Assembly: GCA_916048095.2 (NCBI GenBank)
Contig: OU696586.1
Coordinates: 888,168-952,167 of the forward strand
Length of the DNA: 64,000 nucleotides
Direction of reading: 5' to 3'
From: Sacculina carcini
Lineage: Eukaryota; Arthropoda; Thecostraca; Sacculinidae
Below the pieces are notes generated by a model. That model worked only from the letters and a program-made list of their open reading frames with translations. It had not been told where the DNA came from and did no database searches. Each line of letters opens with the position of its first letter. Within the stretch, counting starts at the first letter, position 1. A program made the translations under genes and the position numbers. Below are positions 54,583 to 64,000 of this stretch, piece by piece.

Positions 54583-54610
54583 TGAACTGCAAGACTACTC
54601 TTTTATGTCG
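54583..54610 (+). CDS. Signal-peptide first-exon cassette 17 (diverged)
   Basis: Codons for MNCKTTLLC and one base, then GTAAGT. The leader GTTGATAGAGCCAGGTTACA is related to sequence at 19083-19110 that follows exon 2 of the best gene copy. Confidence 0.35.
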
Positions 54611-54714
54611 TAAGTGCTACAAAACTGTTCAATTAACTTGTGTCCAATAAGTCTGTCTTAACAATAGAAGTGACATTTTTCGGACTGTCTGTTGCTGCCG
54701 GACTAAGCTGTCCG

Positions 54715-55425
54715 CGGTGCCACAACCGACGGGTGGGGTCACCATAGCCTCTCATGCTGTCGCTATACCGGCCGCCTGCCACTTCACACAACGCTGCACG
54801 ACATCATTCACTGCAGTTTGGCTTCGACAGGAATCGCAACGGTGCTGGGGCCACGAGACCTGGACGTGTAAAAAACTAAACACCAGCCACCACCGTCACT
54901 GCCGCTCATGTACTAGTCGAAGCGGTCTAGAGACACAGGTTAATCGCTGCCGCAGGCAAAAAGTGCATCACTGCCCCACGCGCGCCCACAAGACACACCA
55001 ATCGAGAGGACATGTAGGAGGTGGTGGAATCTTGTGGGACCTCTCCCTGAGACAGACAGGGGGAGCAAGTACATCCTAAATGTCACTGATCTATATTCAA
55101 AATGGGTTCACACGTTCACCCTACAGGCCAAATCTACAGACCGGGTTTGCGACAATGCTAGATCTTTTCGAATCTTCAAAGAAAATCATCAGATCAGATC
55201 ATGCTAGGGAGTTTTGCAATCAGGTTAATGAAGCACTGTTTTCAGGTGTTCCAGGTGAAGCATGCTGTGACACACGCCTACAATTCGCAGACCAATAGAC
55301 AGGTTGAGAGGACCAATGGCACACCGAACGACAAACACCACCAACATATCGGAAGAGGAATCAACAAAACTGCTCCCGTTCTATCCCTCATGTTCGGCAG
55401 GCTACCTCGCTCAATGACGGTATGA
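54715..55425 (+). pseudogene. Integrase fragment, copy 19
   Basis: The start is fused to the diverged leader unit by a deletion of the intron-like stretch (CTGTCCGCGGTGCCACAACC). Standard core remains follow. Confidence 0.75.
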
Positions 55426-55798
55426 CGGTACAATAATGCAATTGAAATCATTTATGCTCATAATTATACTGAAAAAACAAAATCAAGTGCAAATCGTGGA
55501 TTTTTCAAACTGATTTATCGCTAGTTATTTTCGGATCGTTTTGTTTATGCACCTCTGGACACAGAATCGTAGGAATCATGGGAAAAGCTTGTGCCGCCTT
55601 GGTTTTGAGCATTGCTTTTGGGAAAAAATGAACAACCTTAGTCCGCAGGTGAATGATTGAAGAAGACGCAACTGAAAATTTAGCTGTGAAATTCCTGGCT
55701 GCAAGTCTCGTGACTCTTTGTTGAGATCACTACCAGTGCGTGTTGGCTCGCTACCAGCCTTGCACGACTCAGTCGATCGTGTTGAGTCGAGTTGAAAC

Positions 55799-55828
55799 AT
55801 GGGTGCTCGCATCATTTGTCTTCTCATC
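55799..55828 (+). CDS. Signal-peptide first-exon cassette 18 (MGAR type)
   Basis: MGARIICLLI and GTAAGT. Confidence 0.35.
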
Positions 55829-56081
55829 GTAAGTGCTACAAAATTGTTCAATTAACTTGTGTTCAACAAGGCTGTTTTAGTGGTAGAGACCGCAATATCA
55901 TGCTAGTCACATAAAAATATTTTCATGCAAAATAACAATTTTCCAATAAAAATCTAACGAACAATTTTACAAAATAAAATACTTCCAAATTGCAGGATCT
56001 ATGGTATTTAGAGTATGTAATTATAAGTAGTAAGATAAGTAGCAAGCAAGTCTGTCTTAGCAATAGAAGTCGCCAAACCAT

Positions 56082-56916
56082 GTGAAAAACATGATAAATA
56101 TTTCCATCCTAAGTGACGTTTTTCGGACTGTCTGTTGCTGCCGGACGAAGCTGTCCGAGTCGGTGTGGCGTTGCGACTTGGTGCCGCAGTGCAGAAGACG
56201 CACAAATATGCCACAACCGACGGGTGGGGTCACCATAGCCTCTCATGATGTCGCTATACCGGCCGCCTGCCACTTCACACAACGCTGCACGACATCATTC
56301 ACTGCAGTTTGGCTTCGGCAGGAATCGCAACGGTGCTGGAGCCACGAGACCTGGACGTGTAGAAAACTAAACACCAGCCACCACCGTCACTGCCGCTCAT
56401 GCACTAGTCGAAGCGGTCTAGAGACACAGGTTAATCGCTGCCGCAGGCAAAAAGTACATCACTGCCCCACGCGCGCCCACAAGACACACCAATCAAGAGG
56501 ACACGTAGGAGGTGGTGGAATCTTGTGGGACCTCTCCCTGAGACAGACAGGGGGAGCAAGTACATCCTAAATGTCACTGATCTATATTCAAAATGGGTTC
56601 ACACGTTCACCCTACAGGCCAAATCTACAGACCAGGTTTTCGACAATGCTAGATCTTTTCGAACCTTCAAAGAAAATCATCAGATCAGATCATGCTAGGG
56701 AGTTTTGCAATCAGGTTAATGAAGCACTGTTTTCAGGTGTTCCAGGTGAAGCATGCTGTGACACACGTCTACAATTCTCAGACCAATAGACAGGTTGAGA
56801 GGACCAATGGCACACCGAACGACAAACACCACCAACATATCGGAAGAGGAATCAACAAAACTGCTCCCGTTCTATCCCTCATGTTCGGCAGACTACTTCG
56901 CTCAATGACGATATGA
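56082..56916 (+). pseudogene. Integrase fragment, copy 20
   Basis: Full unit type; CTACAATTC replaces CTACCATTC, as in copy 19. Confidence 0.8.
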
Positions 56917-57305
56917 CGGTACAATAATGCAATTGAAATCATTTATGCTCATAATTATACTGAAAAAACAAAATCAAGTGCAAACCATGGACTTTTCAAA
57001 CTGATTTATCGCTAGTTATTTTCGGATCGTTTTGTTTATGCACCTGTGGACACAAAATCGTAGGAATCATGGGAAAAGCTTGTGCCGCCTTGGTTTTGAG
57101 CAATGCTTTTGGGAAAAAATGAACAACCTTAGTCCGCAGGTGAATGATTGAAGAAGACGCAACTGAAAATTTAGCTGTGAAAATTCTGGCTGCAAGTCTC
57201 GTGACTCTTTGTTGAGATCACTACCAGTGCGTGTTGGCTCGCTACCGGCCTTGCACGACTCAGTCGATCGTGTTGGCAGAGAGGAGAAAGACGTGAATGT
57301 CCGAA

Positions 57306-57336
57306 ATGTGTACAAATCTTATTTGCCTGGCAATTT
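57306..57336 (+). CDS. Signal-peptide first-exon cassette 19 (MCTN type)
   Basis: MCTNLICLAI plus an extra T before GTAAGT; leader altered to GTGAATGTCCGAA. Confidence 0.35.
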
Positions 57337-57593
57337 GTAAGTGCTACAAAATTGTTCAATTAACTTGTGTTCAACAAGCCTGTTTTAGTGGTAGAGACCG
57401 CAATATCATGCTAGCCACATAAAAATATTTTCATACAAAATAACCATTTCCCAATAAAAATCTAACGAACAATTTGACAAAATAAAATACTTCCAAATTG
57501 CAGGATCTATGGTATTTAGAGTATGTAATTATAAGTAGTAAGATGAGTAGAAAGCATGTAAGATATATACAGAGTATGTAAATTTTTCCACAG

Positions 57594-57676
57594 AGCATTG
57601 CAATGGTGGTGGTCTGCATAATAGGCCTGGTAACCACAGGCAGATCATATTACTTCATGGGTGAAGGCGAGCTGAT
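57594..57676 (+). CDS. Candidate exon 2, MVVVC version, broken donor
   Basis: Same as 47876-47958 but out of phase with cassette 19 by the extra T. Confidence 0.3.
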
Positions 57677-57862
57677 GACAAAAGTGTAACTGTAAGCGGT
57701 ACTGTAACTGTAACTATTCCGCCTGACACGAAGATCAATCCACATTCAGATATATTGTTTTAAAAGTAGAGAGTGTTTGTCTTTGGATAGCTTCCTCCAG
57801 GGGAACCGACGTAACGAGGTGAATGAATGATTGAAGAAGACGCAACTGGAAATTTAGCTGTG

Positions 57863-57976
57863 AAATTCCTGACCTGGACGTGGAAAAAACTAAACACCAG
57901 CCACCACCGTCACTGCCGCTCATGCACTAGTCGAAGCGGTCTAGAGACACCGGTATATCGCGGCCGCAGGCAAAAA
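57863..57976 (+). pseudogene. Integrase fragment, copy 21 (short)
   Basis: Same truncation and junction as copy 18. Confidence 0.6.
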
Positions 57977-58478
57977 AGTGTCTTCGGTAACTAGACCGTG
58001 GGTACCAATTTGGACTCTTGCTCTGTATGTTTTATGTGGACGTTATATTTGTGGTGCCGTATTATTGTCCATGTTTGCATGTGTTATTTTTTCGAACGGA
58101 TCGCGCTCGTGAGTAACCGCAAAAATAAAGTGTCATTATCATTCACGTTCACAAGTCCACCGACAGTGAATCGTCGCTCAACGCACAAAAAAGAGCCGAC
58201 ACACATAACACCCGACTCACAGTGGCGCTGGACGGCATCCCGGCGCAAACGCTTCGGCAACAACAAACTCTGTTGCTGCTGGTGAAGAACCAGCGGTCGA
58301 TTGTTTATGTAGCCGGTTATTGTTCATATTCTATTTATAAAAAAAACAACACTGTGATCCGTGTAAAAGTGTTTTAACTAACAAAAATGAATCATTGTCA
58401 GACGAACACTTTTCATATGTTAAAGGTATTCATAGATGATTTTTACTGTATCCTAGCGATATCGTTGTTAATATTGTC

Positions 58479-58793
58479 TTGTTGTCTTATTTAACTGTAA
58501 AGCCGGCTTTCTGGCAGGACGCGGAAAAATTCTGCGTCAAGGCCGTGCCACGGCGCACACAAAATGTTCATCTGATGGCCACAATCTACGGTCTAGACAA
58601 GAACGAGAACCAACTGGAAGGAGTCACTAACATCACCCGCGTAACCAACCGAAACAGCGATGCATTGAACATGGTGCAGGCGCAGTTCGCCACCAAAAAA
58701 CATCTGACGAAAGCCATCACGAATAAAAATGGCCACTACGGCTTTATCCGACCCAAACATCTTGTACCCCAATACGGCGGCATTCATGTGTAA
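58479..58793 (+). CDS. Unassigned conserved ORF 1, second copy
   Basis: Keeps a longer consistent end than the first copy (NGHYGFIRPKHLVPQYGGIH to a stop). Otherwise the same protein, with GK/TK differences. No ATG opens the frame. Confidence 0.4.
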   Translation: MLSYLTVKPAFWQDAEKFCVKAVPRRTQNVHLMATIYGLDKNENQLEGVTNITRVTNRNSDALNMVQAQFATKKHLTKAITNKNGHYGFIRPKHLVPQYGGIHV

Positions 58794-58882
58794 AAAAACG
58801 CAGGTCGTACGACCACAAGATAGCTCAGTGCCCGGAGAAAACTAATATTTTTATTTTTATTGTTAAATTCGTACGTTGATCC

Positions 58883-59569
58883 TTGTTAGTTTTTTCTTTT
58901 CTGGTGTATAAAATATGCAGTGATCATGTGTTTGTATTGTTCGATCCTCGAATCTATTCGTCGCTTCAGTCAGCCCCGTTTGGCGTCAATTTCAATGATG
59001 GTATCAATAACGAAGAGCTGGAGCACCACGTCTATTACAATTACACCAATTACAACCACGTCTGGACAGAACGCAATCATCTAGGCATCATCAACACAGA
59101 CAAAACAACACTCACAATCTTCACACTGGACCCAGCAGAAAACAGTATTCTCACCACCAACAATAGGACGCTACCTACAGTCCTAAAATGCTCAGCATAC
59201 GCTTCGACGGAAAACCAAACTTCAGAAAACACAAATAGCACACTACGAAGCAATACTTCACAAAACAAACTGAAAACACTAAAAGCTCTCACGGCCACAT
59301 CATGCGGCAAATCCAAAGAAACACTAACACACACACACACACACACACACAAAACACGACCAGTCATAGAACACACATGCACGACATGGGAGCCCATCAT
59401 AACACGCGCAAACGCCACAAAACACAGTTGTCATTTTGAGAAGGCAGTGCTGGCTTTAGTCTGGCTCGTCGAACGACACTATCGAGAACCCATGCAGGAC
59501 ACGCTGCTGTGGATAAAGGAAGAGCCCAGCATACACATATCAAATGTATCACACCTACCAAAAATGTAG
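58883..59569 (+). CDS. Unassigned conserved ORF 2, second copy (longer)
   Basis: An open frame of 228 codons without an ATG start. The N-terminal hydrophobic stretch is followed by an Asn/Thr-rich region with at least seven N-x-S/T sequons (NYT, NRT, NQT, NST, NTS, NAT, NVS), a (Thr-His) run encoded by a CA microsatellite near the middle, and a C-terminal part with ALVWLVERHY. The first copy is cut short after TTNNNTLPT by small indels. The sequon density suggests an extracellular or viral surface protein, but no family is recognised and coding function is unproven. Confidence 0.35.
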   Translation: MLVFSFLVYKICSDHVFVLFDPRIYSSLQSAPFGVNFNDGINNEELEHHVYYNYTNYNHVWTERNHLGIINTDKTTLTIFTLDPAENSILTTNNRTLPTVLKCSAYASTENQTSENTNSTLRSNTSQNKLKTLKALTATSCGKSKETLTHTHTHTHKTRPVIEHTCTTWEPIITRANATKHSCHFEKAVLALVWLVERHYREPMQDTLLWIKEEPSIHISNVSHLPKM

Positions 59570-60357
59570 CTCTGATCAACTGGTATTTCGGGAGCAAACA
59601 TATACTACATCCATACCTACTACCACGTATCACGAGTACCTACAACGTAGAGAGTAACGCCTGGAAACTGTAGAATTCCACCTGCAGGTGTTTGTGAACT
59701 ATGTCCTGAAGAGTGAAGCCAACGAAACCTAACTAAATGATCACAAAACCAAGGCGACAGTGGAGATCATCTGGAATTTCGCGCAGTCTGAGACAAATCT
59801 CACCAATGCCGGACACTAGACTACAGCCAACTGAATAACATTCACTTTATGATCTACAAACCACTGCTGTTGACCCAATCTAGAGCCTCACCTTACCGTG
59901 CTAGAACAGAACAAATCACATCTGGGGTAGATCGGATCGGATGTCCCCTCTGTGAAGGTGGTCGATCTTATCGACCATACTAATATTAACACAATTCTCA
60001 ACATGAACCGCTCAGCTGCAACACCGTTCGAGGCAGTAAGCTTCTAGACCACTCTTCTAGACGTCTCACACGTCTTCTAGCTTCTAGACACCACGTCTCA
60101 CACCACAATTTTCAACCACATAGGACGATAACCACAAAGCGACATGGTCACTCCACTCCAAATCAACGACGAAAAATCTATATGGATTGCGACCACCCAA
60201 ATCTAGGAGCTGGGATTTCAGCTGACGATACAGCCAACTGTCACCATTGATATTGCGCTCCTCAAGAAACAACAATGGGTCCACGCTCGCCAGCTGGTGT
60301 CGCATCGATCCTACTCATGGCTTAGAAAACTGGCCGGCTATTTGTCGTTTTTATGTT

Positions 60358-60408
60358 GCACGCTACGGCTGCCGATATATATATATAATATATCGGCAGC
60401 CGTAGCGT
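60358..60408. repeat. Palindrome, second copy
   Basis: Same arms as 50705-50757 with a loop two bases shorter; arm sequence is unchanged although flanking bases have diverged. Confidence 0.8.
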
Positions 60409-61516
60409 GGCTGCCGATGACATATGCCAGCATAGCCCTATATCGGCCGCATGTCTCACACGTCTTCTAGCTTCTTCTAGACCGGCGACGGACATCCACT
60501 TGGCTGAAAGACGCGTCCGGACACGACCTCGGCCTTGCAACTCACACCGGGACACGGCACACTAAATGTGAATATATGTTTCCTGGAATAAAAAGCGTTA
60601 GCTTAGGTTAGGTTAGATTAGGTCAATTGCCTATCCAGGCATATCAAGTGGCGACAGCTCAGTGAAAACTGTACTAGGTATAGACCATTCTAAAGTCACT
60701 CCCAAGTCAAAGTCAGTCACGCAACCTCAAGCCTGCTGTTATGACCATCCGAGCCGGCAACACGAATCAACACGATCATGATTGATTTGGTGTGTAAAAA
60801 TAACGCTAAACCGCAATAATTCAATGAGAGCCAACAGCCGACCTTCAAAAACAACTGCGGCGTTCTATCTAATAATCTCGACCATAGCATAATATCGACC
60901 AAACAATCGGCGACGGCTCAATTCGTGATTAGGACACTCCACCAAGACTTGTCGCACGGAGAGAGGTGAGTTATATGCACCGCACACAGGCTGTGGTTGT
61001 GCAAGCAGTAGGTGGTGATGGGTGTTGTATGTGTGACCGACACGAAGCCAACACAGCGCCACCTCCTCAAATCTCTTCCGGCAATAACCGCACGTCCAAT
61101 ATCAGGCTTCACTGCTTTTAGCTTTTGAAGACCACTCTTATCCCAAACACGCTGCCACCGCAATCGAATGAATTGATTCATGTCTGATAACTGAAATCGA
61201 ATAAATTGATGAATGATTAATGTCCGAAAACGGAACAGGAAAATTAAAATTAATGTGAGTAAAACCTGTTGCGCGATCGAGTGACGCGCCTAAGCGTTCT
61301 AGTTCGCGATCCAGGTCGGCAACGCGTCGCAGAGGTATCACGATATCTCCTGAAGGAAGACGATATTGTATCGAGTTATGTCAGGAGCAATCCTAATGTA
61401 AAGACGCAGAACACTACTTACGCCGCGAGGTTTTCGTCGGCAAATTTCTGCCTATCAACCGATGTAATCCCTTTATAAATGAGGTATTGCGTCAATGTAA
61501 CAATTTGCTCATGAAA

Positions 61517-61672
61517 TCAATAAAAAAATGCGGGCGGCAGCGCGCTTTGCGGCTTTGTCGGCCCGCTCATTACCCACAATACCAACGTGGGCCGGAATCC
61601 AGCACAATACTACACGCTTGACCAATGCCACCTAGACTACTATCTACTATCTAGTATCTAGGTGGCGTTGGC
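61517..61672 (-). pseudogene. LINE RNase H fragment and hairpin, second copy
   Basis: The minus strand again reads CWIPAHVGIVGNERADKAAK. One change (CTACACGC for CTACGCGC) alters the preceding residue. The CCAATGCCACCTAGA hairpin follows at 61622-61671. Confidence 0.7.
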
Positions 61673-61864
61673 TTGACCTGCTGATGAAGCCGGTTATGCA
61701 TTATGTGAACGCGTTGTATAAATGGGTGAATATTAAAGCTTGAGATGGATGATATTGCGCTCAAAGAGTCAGAGAGAATAAAAAACATGATTGAGAAGAT
61801 GAGTGAATGAAAAGCAAGTACAAGAAGGGCAAGTATGATTTATGAAGTATGAAATATATTTTCA

Positions 61865-61985
61865 ATGTTTGGTGAAAAACTGTATATATGTGGAGATATA
61901 AATTTTCGGGTGGAGAATCCTCATTTAAAGGCCCATTCACAATCTTTCCTGGAACATATTGAAATGAGTGGACTCACTAATCATG
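61865..61985 (+). pseudogene. LINE endonuclease fragment, second copy
   Basis: ICGDINFRVENP, where the Phe of the conserved G-D-F-N motif is replaced by Ile; cut by the mariner insertion at TA 61986-61987. Confidence 0.65.
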
Positions 61986-61987
61986 TA

Positions 61988-63293
61988 CAGGGTGGCGCCG
62001 GTAAATAACCACAAATTTCAAACCTGTATTGCGAGTACACTATTTTGTGCAGAGCAATAACTTTTGTTATATATGTTCAAGGCTTTATAGTAGTTGTGTG
62101 CTATAGCAAGAGGGAACGTTGCAGCTGAAAATGATAACATAATAAATGAAAAGGCACGCTTTCATTGTGGCGCTTCACGCCGGCAACGAGGCGCCGGAGG
62201 TCGCCACCTTCCTCAAGGTCGATAGAAGCTTCGTGTACAAAGACAAGCTTAGCTTGGATAAGTGGGAGCGACGTCCAGTCTGTGGCAAAGCGGAAAAAAG
62301 CATTCCCGACGATCTGATGCCATCAGAGACGACGATTTCATCGCCATAGTCCAGAACATCGTCGGCGATGACCCAAGCAAGTCAATCCCAGTCATCGCTC
62401 GGGAGCTGCAGGTGCATCACAAGACAGTGTGGTGTTTCATCCACGAAGATTTACGCTACAGCTCATATGTGATGAGGCGGGGTCAGTTTATGACACAACA
62501 AACCAAGGAAAACCGCTGAGAAAAAAACAAAAAGTTGATGTGTGAAATCAAGCATCCCGAGGAACCCAAAATGCTTTGGTTCTTCTCCGACGAGAAAAGT
62601 TTCGATCAAGTTCAAAAGGTGAACGGGAGGATCGACCGGTGGTTGTGTCAGAACCCCGAGCAAAGCTCCACGTCATGCACACAAAGTTCCCAACCACCAT
62701 CATGGTTCTCAGCGTTGTCTCCAACCAGGTAGACGTCATGCCTCCGCACTTCTTCGAGAAAGGACTTCGGGTGAACGCCGAAGAGTATGTGAAGGTTCTC
62801 CGTGATGTCGTGAAGCCCTGGATCGAACAAGTGGCCAAGGGAAGGCCGTATGTCTTCCAGCAAGACTCGGCACCTGCCCACAAGGCCAAGGCGACGCAGG
62901 AGTGGATGAGCGCCAACCTGCACAGCCACATCACGCCCTAGTTCTGGCCGCCAAACTCCCCGGACCTGAACCCGCTCGACTACTACCTGTGTGGCGTAGT
63001 CGAGAGGGACACCAACAAGCGCCCACACAACACTCTCGACTCCCTGAAGTCAGCCGTCAAGCAGGTGATGGTCAAGATGGACAAGGCCATGCTGACCAAG
63101 ACCTGCGCCCGGTACAGACCACGGATAGAGGCCGTCATCGCTGCGGAGGGGGGATTCACCGAGTGAAGTGTGATCGACAGGTCGCCATCAGCTACCCCAG
63201 TTCAAAGCTTTCATCCAATGTACTGACTTTTGTCAAAAAACAAATGTCATTAATGTGGAGCACATATTGTCTTCATTTAGCGGCGCCACCCTG
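61988..63293 (+). mobile_element. mariner-type transposon (Tc1/mariner superfamily)
   Basis: A 1,306-bp element with ends CAGGGTGGCGCCGGTAAAT and, inverted, CAGGGTGGCGCCGCTAAAT (18 of 19 identical), flanked by TA on both sides (61986-61987 and 63294-63295). The unoccupied site is present in the first duplicate at about 52313-52318 (ATGTACATATG). It therefore inserted after the duplication, and the whole insertion is defined to the base. Confidence 0.9.
62146..63165 (+). pseudogene. mariner transposase, inactivated
   Basis: A cut-and-paste transposase in pieces. Order: N-terminal helix-turn-helix (HAFIVALHAGNEAPEVATFL, 62149 on), a second DNA-binding helix region (SIPVIARELQVHHKTVW), first catalytic Asp in WFFSDEKSFD (about 62577-62606), second in YVFQQDSAPAH (about 62850-62880), third in WPPNSPDLNPLDYY (about 62947-62990). 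With Asp of LDYY as the third residue the spacing is 37, as in DD37D (maT-like) mariners. Lesions: a frame shift near 62270-62310, TGA at 62517, a frame shift near 62640-62660 and TAG at 62939. The element cannot move by itself. Confidence 0.85.
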
Positions 63294-63295
63294 TA

Positions 63296-64000
63296 CATAT
63301 GTGGTGCGCCACGTGCAACGTTACGCACCACTTCGCGAAACCCACGCGCCCATTGCAATCTGCCCTTGCGCAATCCGTACAGTTTTTCTATACGCATTTG
63401 TTGTGAGGTCGCTCCGCTGTTACAAAATCGTGCAAGAACAGTTCGTAGTTTGATACGGTGGCATGATCGCAGGGAAGTGACAAGCAAACATTTGAGGTAC
63501 GTCACAGCAATACGCTAATGCCACCGATCGTGAAATGACGATGCACCCACAGTCAGAAACAGCTGACAGACGAAACTAGACACTGATCCCGATTTGTGAT
63601 AATTTTATCTTTGACACACGTCTAATCAAGCATGGACGTAAACACATCGTATTCATGCCAAGCAAAGCTGGTTGCGATCAACTTCGTGATAGAATCCGGG
63701 CGTCAACAAAACACCAACATGTGTACACGTATTATCGAATGCACGATCGTGCACAAGGCAATGTGCAGCCGTTCAACACGCATGATGACAGTATTCTGAT
63801 CTGTACCAACGCTGTCCAGAGTGGAATCACGCTCATGAGGGCAACCGACTGCCGAACAGAGCTGTTTGAACACTACCAGCCAGACGATGATATGGTGCTC
63901 ATGCAACGTCCAATATCAGACGCATCGATGTTGCAACGGAAGGGCAGGGTAGGCAGAACGACAGACGAAGGTCATTACCACTACCCGTCTACCGAAGAGG
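63296..64000 (+). pseudogene. Endogenous viral SF2 helicase, second copy, broken
   Basis: Matches 52317-53025. A one-base loss near CCCTTGCGCAATCC and a two-base loss near CAGCAATACGC shift the frame over about 40 codons, and AAG is changed to the stop TAG in CGAAACTAGACAC. Downstream motifs IV to VI are still readable to the window end. Decay of this copy but not of the first is notable. Confidence 0.8.

Larger units (their letters stand above)
54480..57976. repeat. Tandem array, fourth block
   Basis: Starts with the most diverged leader in the window (54480-54720, about 80 per cent alike to the others) and continues with two standard units. Confidence 0.85.
57977..64000 (+). repeat. Segmental duplication, second copy of the composite block
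   Basis: Matches 48257-53025 throughout at about 97-98 per cent by eye, with a 60-base deletion near 58255, several small indels and a 1.3-kb mariner insertion. It continues beyond the window end. The distance between copies is about 9.7 kb, so the pair forms a tandem duplication that includes neighbouring array units. Confidence 0.9.

Overview
This is 64 kb of animal nuclear DNA, most likely from an aquatic invertebrate. The evidence is dense (CA)n/(GT)n microsatellites, split coding sequence with GT..AG borders, a tectonic-like ciliary gene, LINE, SINE, hAT, mariner and Ginger-like transposon remains, and pieces of RNA virus genes fixed in the DNA. Short TTAGG-type runs and TCAGT initiator-like motifs lean towards arthropod, perhaps a crustacean, but a mollusc is not excluded.

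Layout. (1) 1-15.4 kb is ordinary gene-poor DNA: microsatellites, three LINE reverse transcriptase tails (near 70-340, 10.7-11.0 kb minus, 12.8-13.5 kb plus), hAT-type MITEs, a long inverted repeat, tRNA-like SINEs, a candidate CCAAT/CRE promoter near 9.4 kb, and one convincing host gene on the minus strand (11.7-12.7 kb), the 3' exon of a tectonic-family gene. (2) 15.4-39.6 kb is a tandem array of about 1.5-kb units. Most units hold a short first-exon-like cassette (ATG, ten codons of signal-peptide character, GTAAGT donor), an intron-like stretch, and a decayed gypsy/Ginger-type integrase fragment. A 4.4-kb higher-order repeat adds a block (31.8-32.8, 36.2-37.2, 44.0-45.0 kb) with an intact 77-codon gene for a secreted cysteine-containing peptide. 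A 2.54-kb element with about 250-bp terminal inverted repeats (25.3-27.8 kb) sits inside one unit. (3) 39.6-43.1 kb is an endogenous viral element: an open RNA-dependent RNA polymerase frame of the alphavirus-like supergroup with motifs A-E, a small downstream ORF, an LTR/promoter-like segment and a second truncated polymerase copy. (4) 43.1-48.3 kb returns to the array. (5) 48.3-53.4 kb is a composite block with two unassigned ORFs, hairpins, LINE endonuclease and RNase H remnants, and an SF2 (flavi/poty-like) helicase fragment that starts just before motif III. (6) From 54.5 kb the array restarts, and the composite block is repeated at 58.0-64.0 kb, this time with a dead mariner inserted in the middle and the helicase broken.

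Working view. The best-supported new items are the two virus-derived replication fragments built into a repeat array, the repeated signal-peptide cassettes in alternative versions, and the secreted-peptide gene carried by the array. A mosaic of transposon and viral fragments is what a piRNA-producing locus looks like in many invertebrates; that is a hypothesis, as small RNAs cannot be seen here. Because units are nearly identical, copy number depends on correct assembly.
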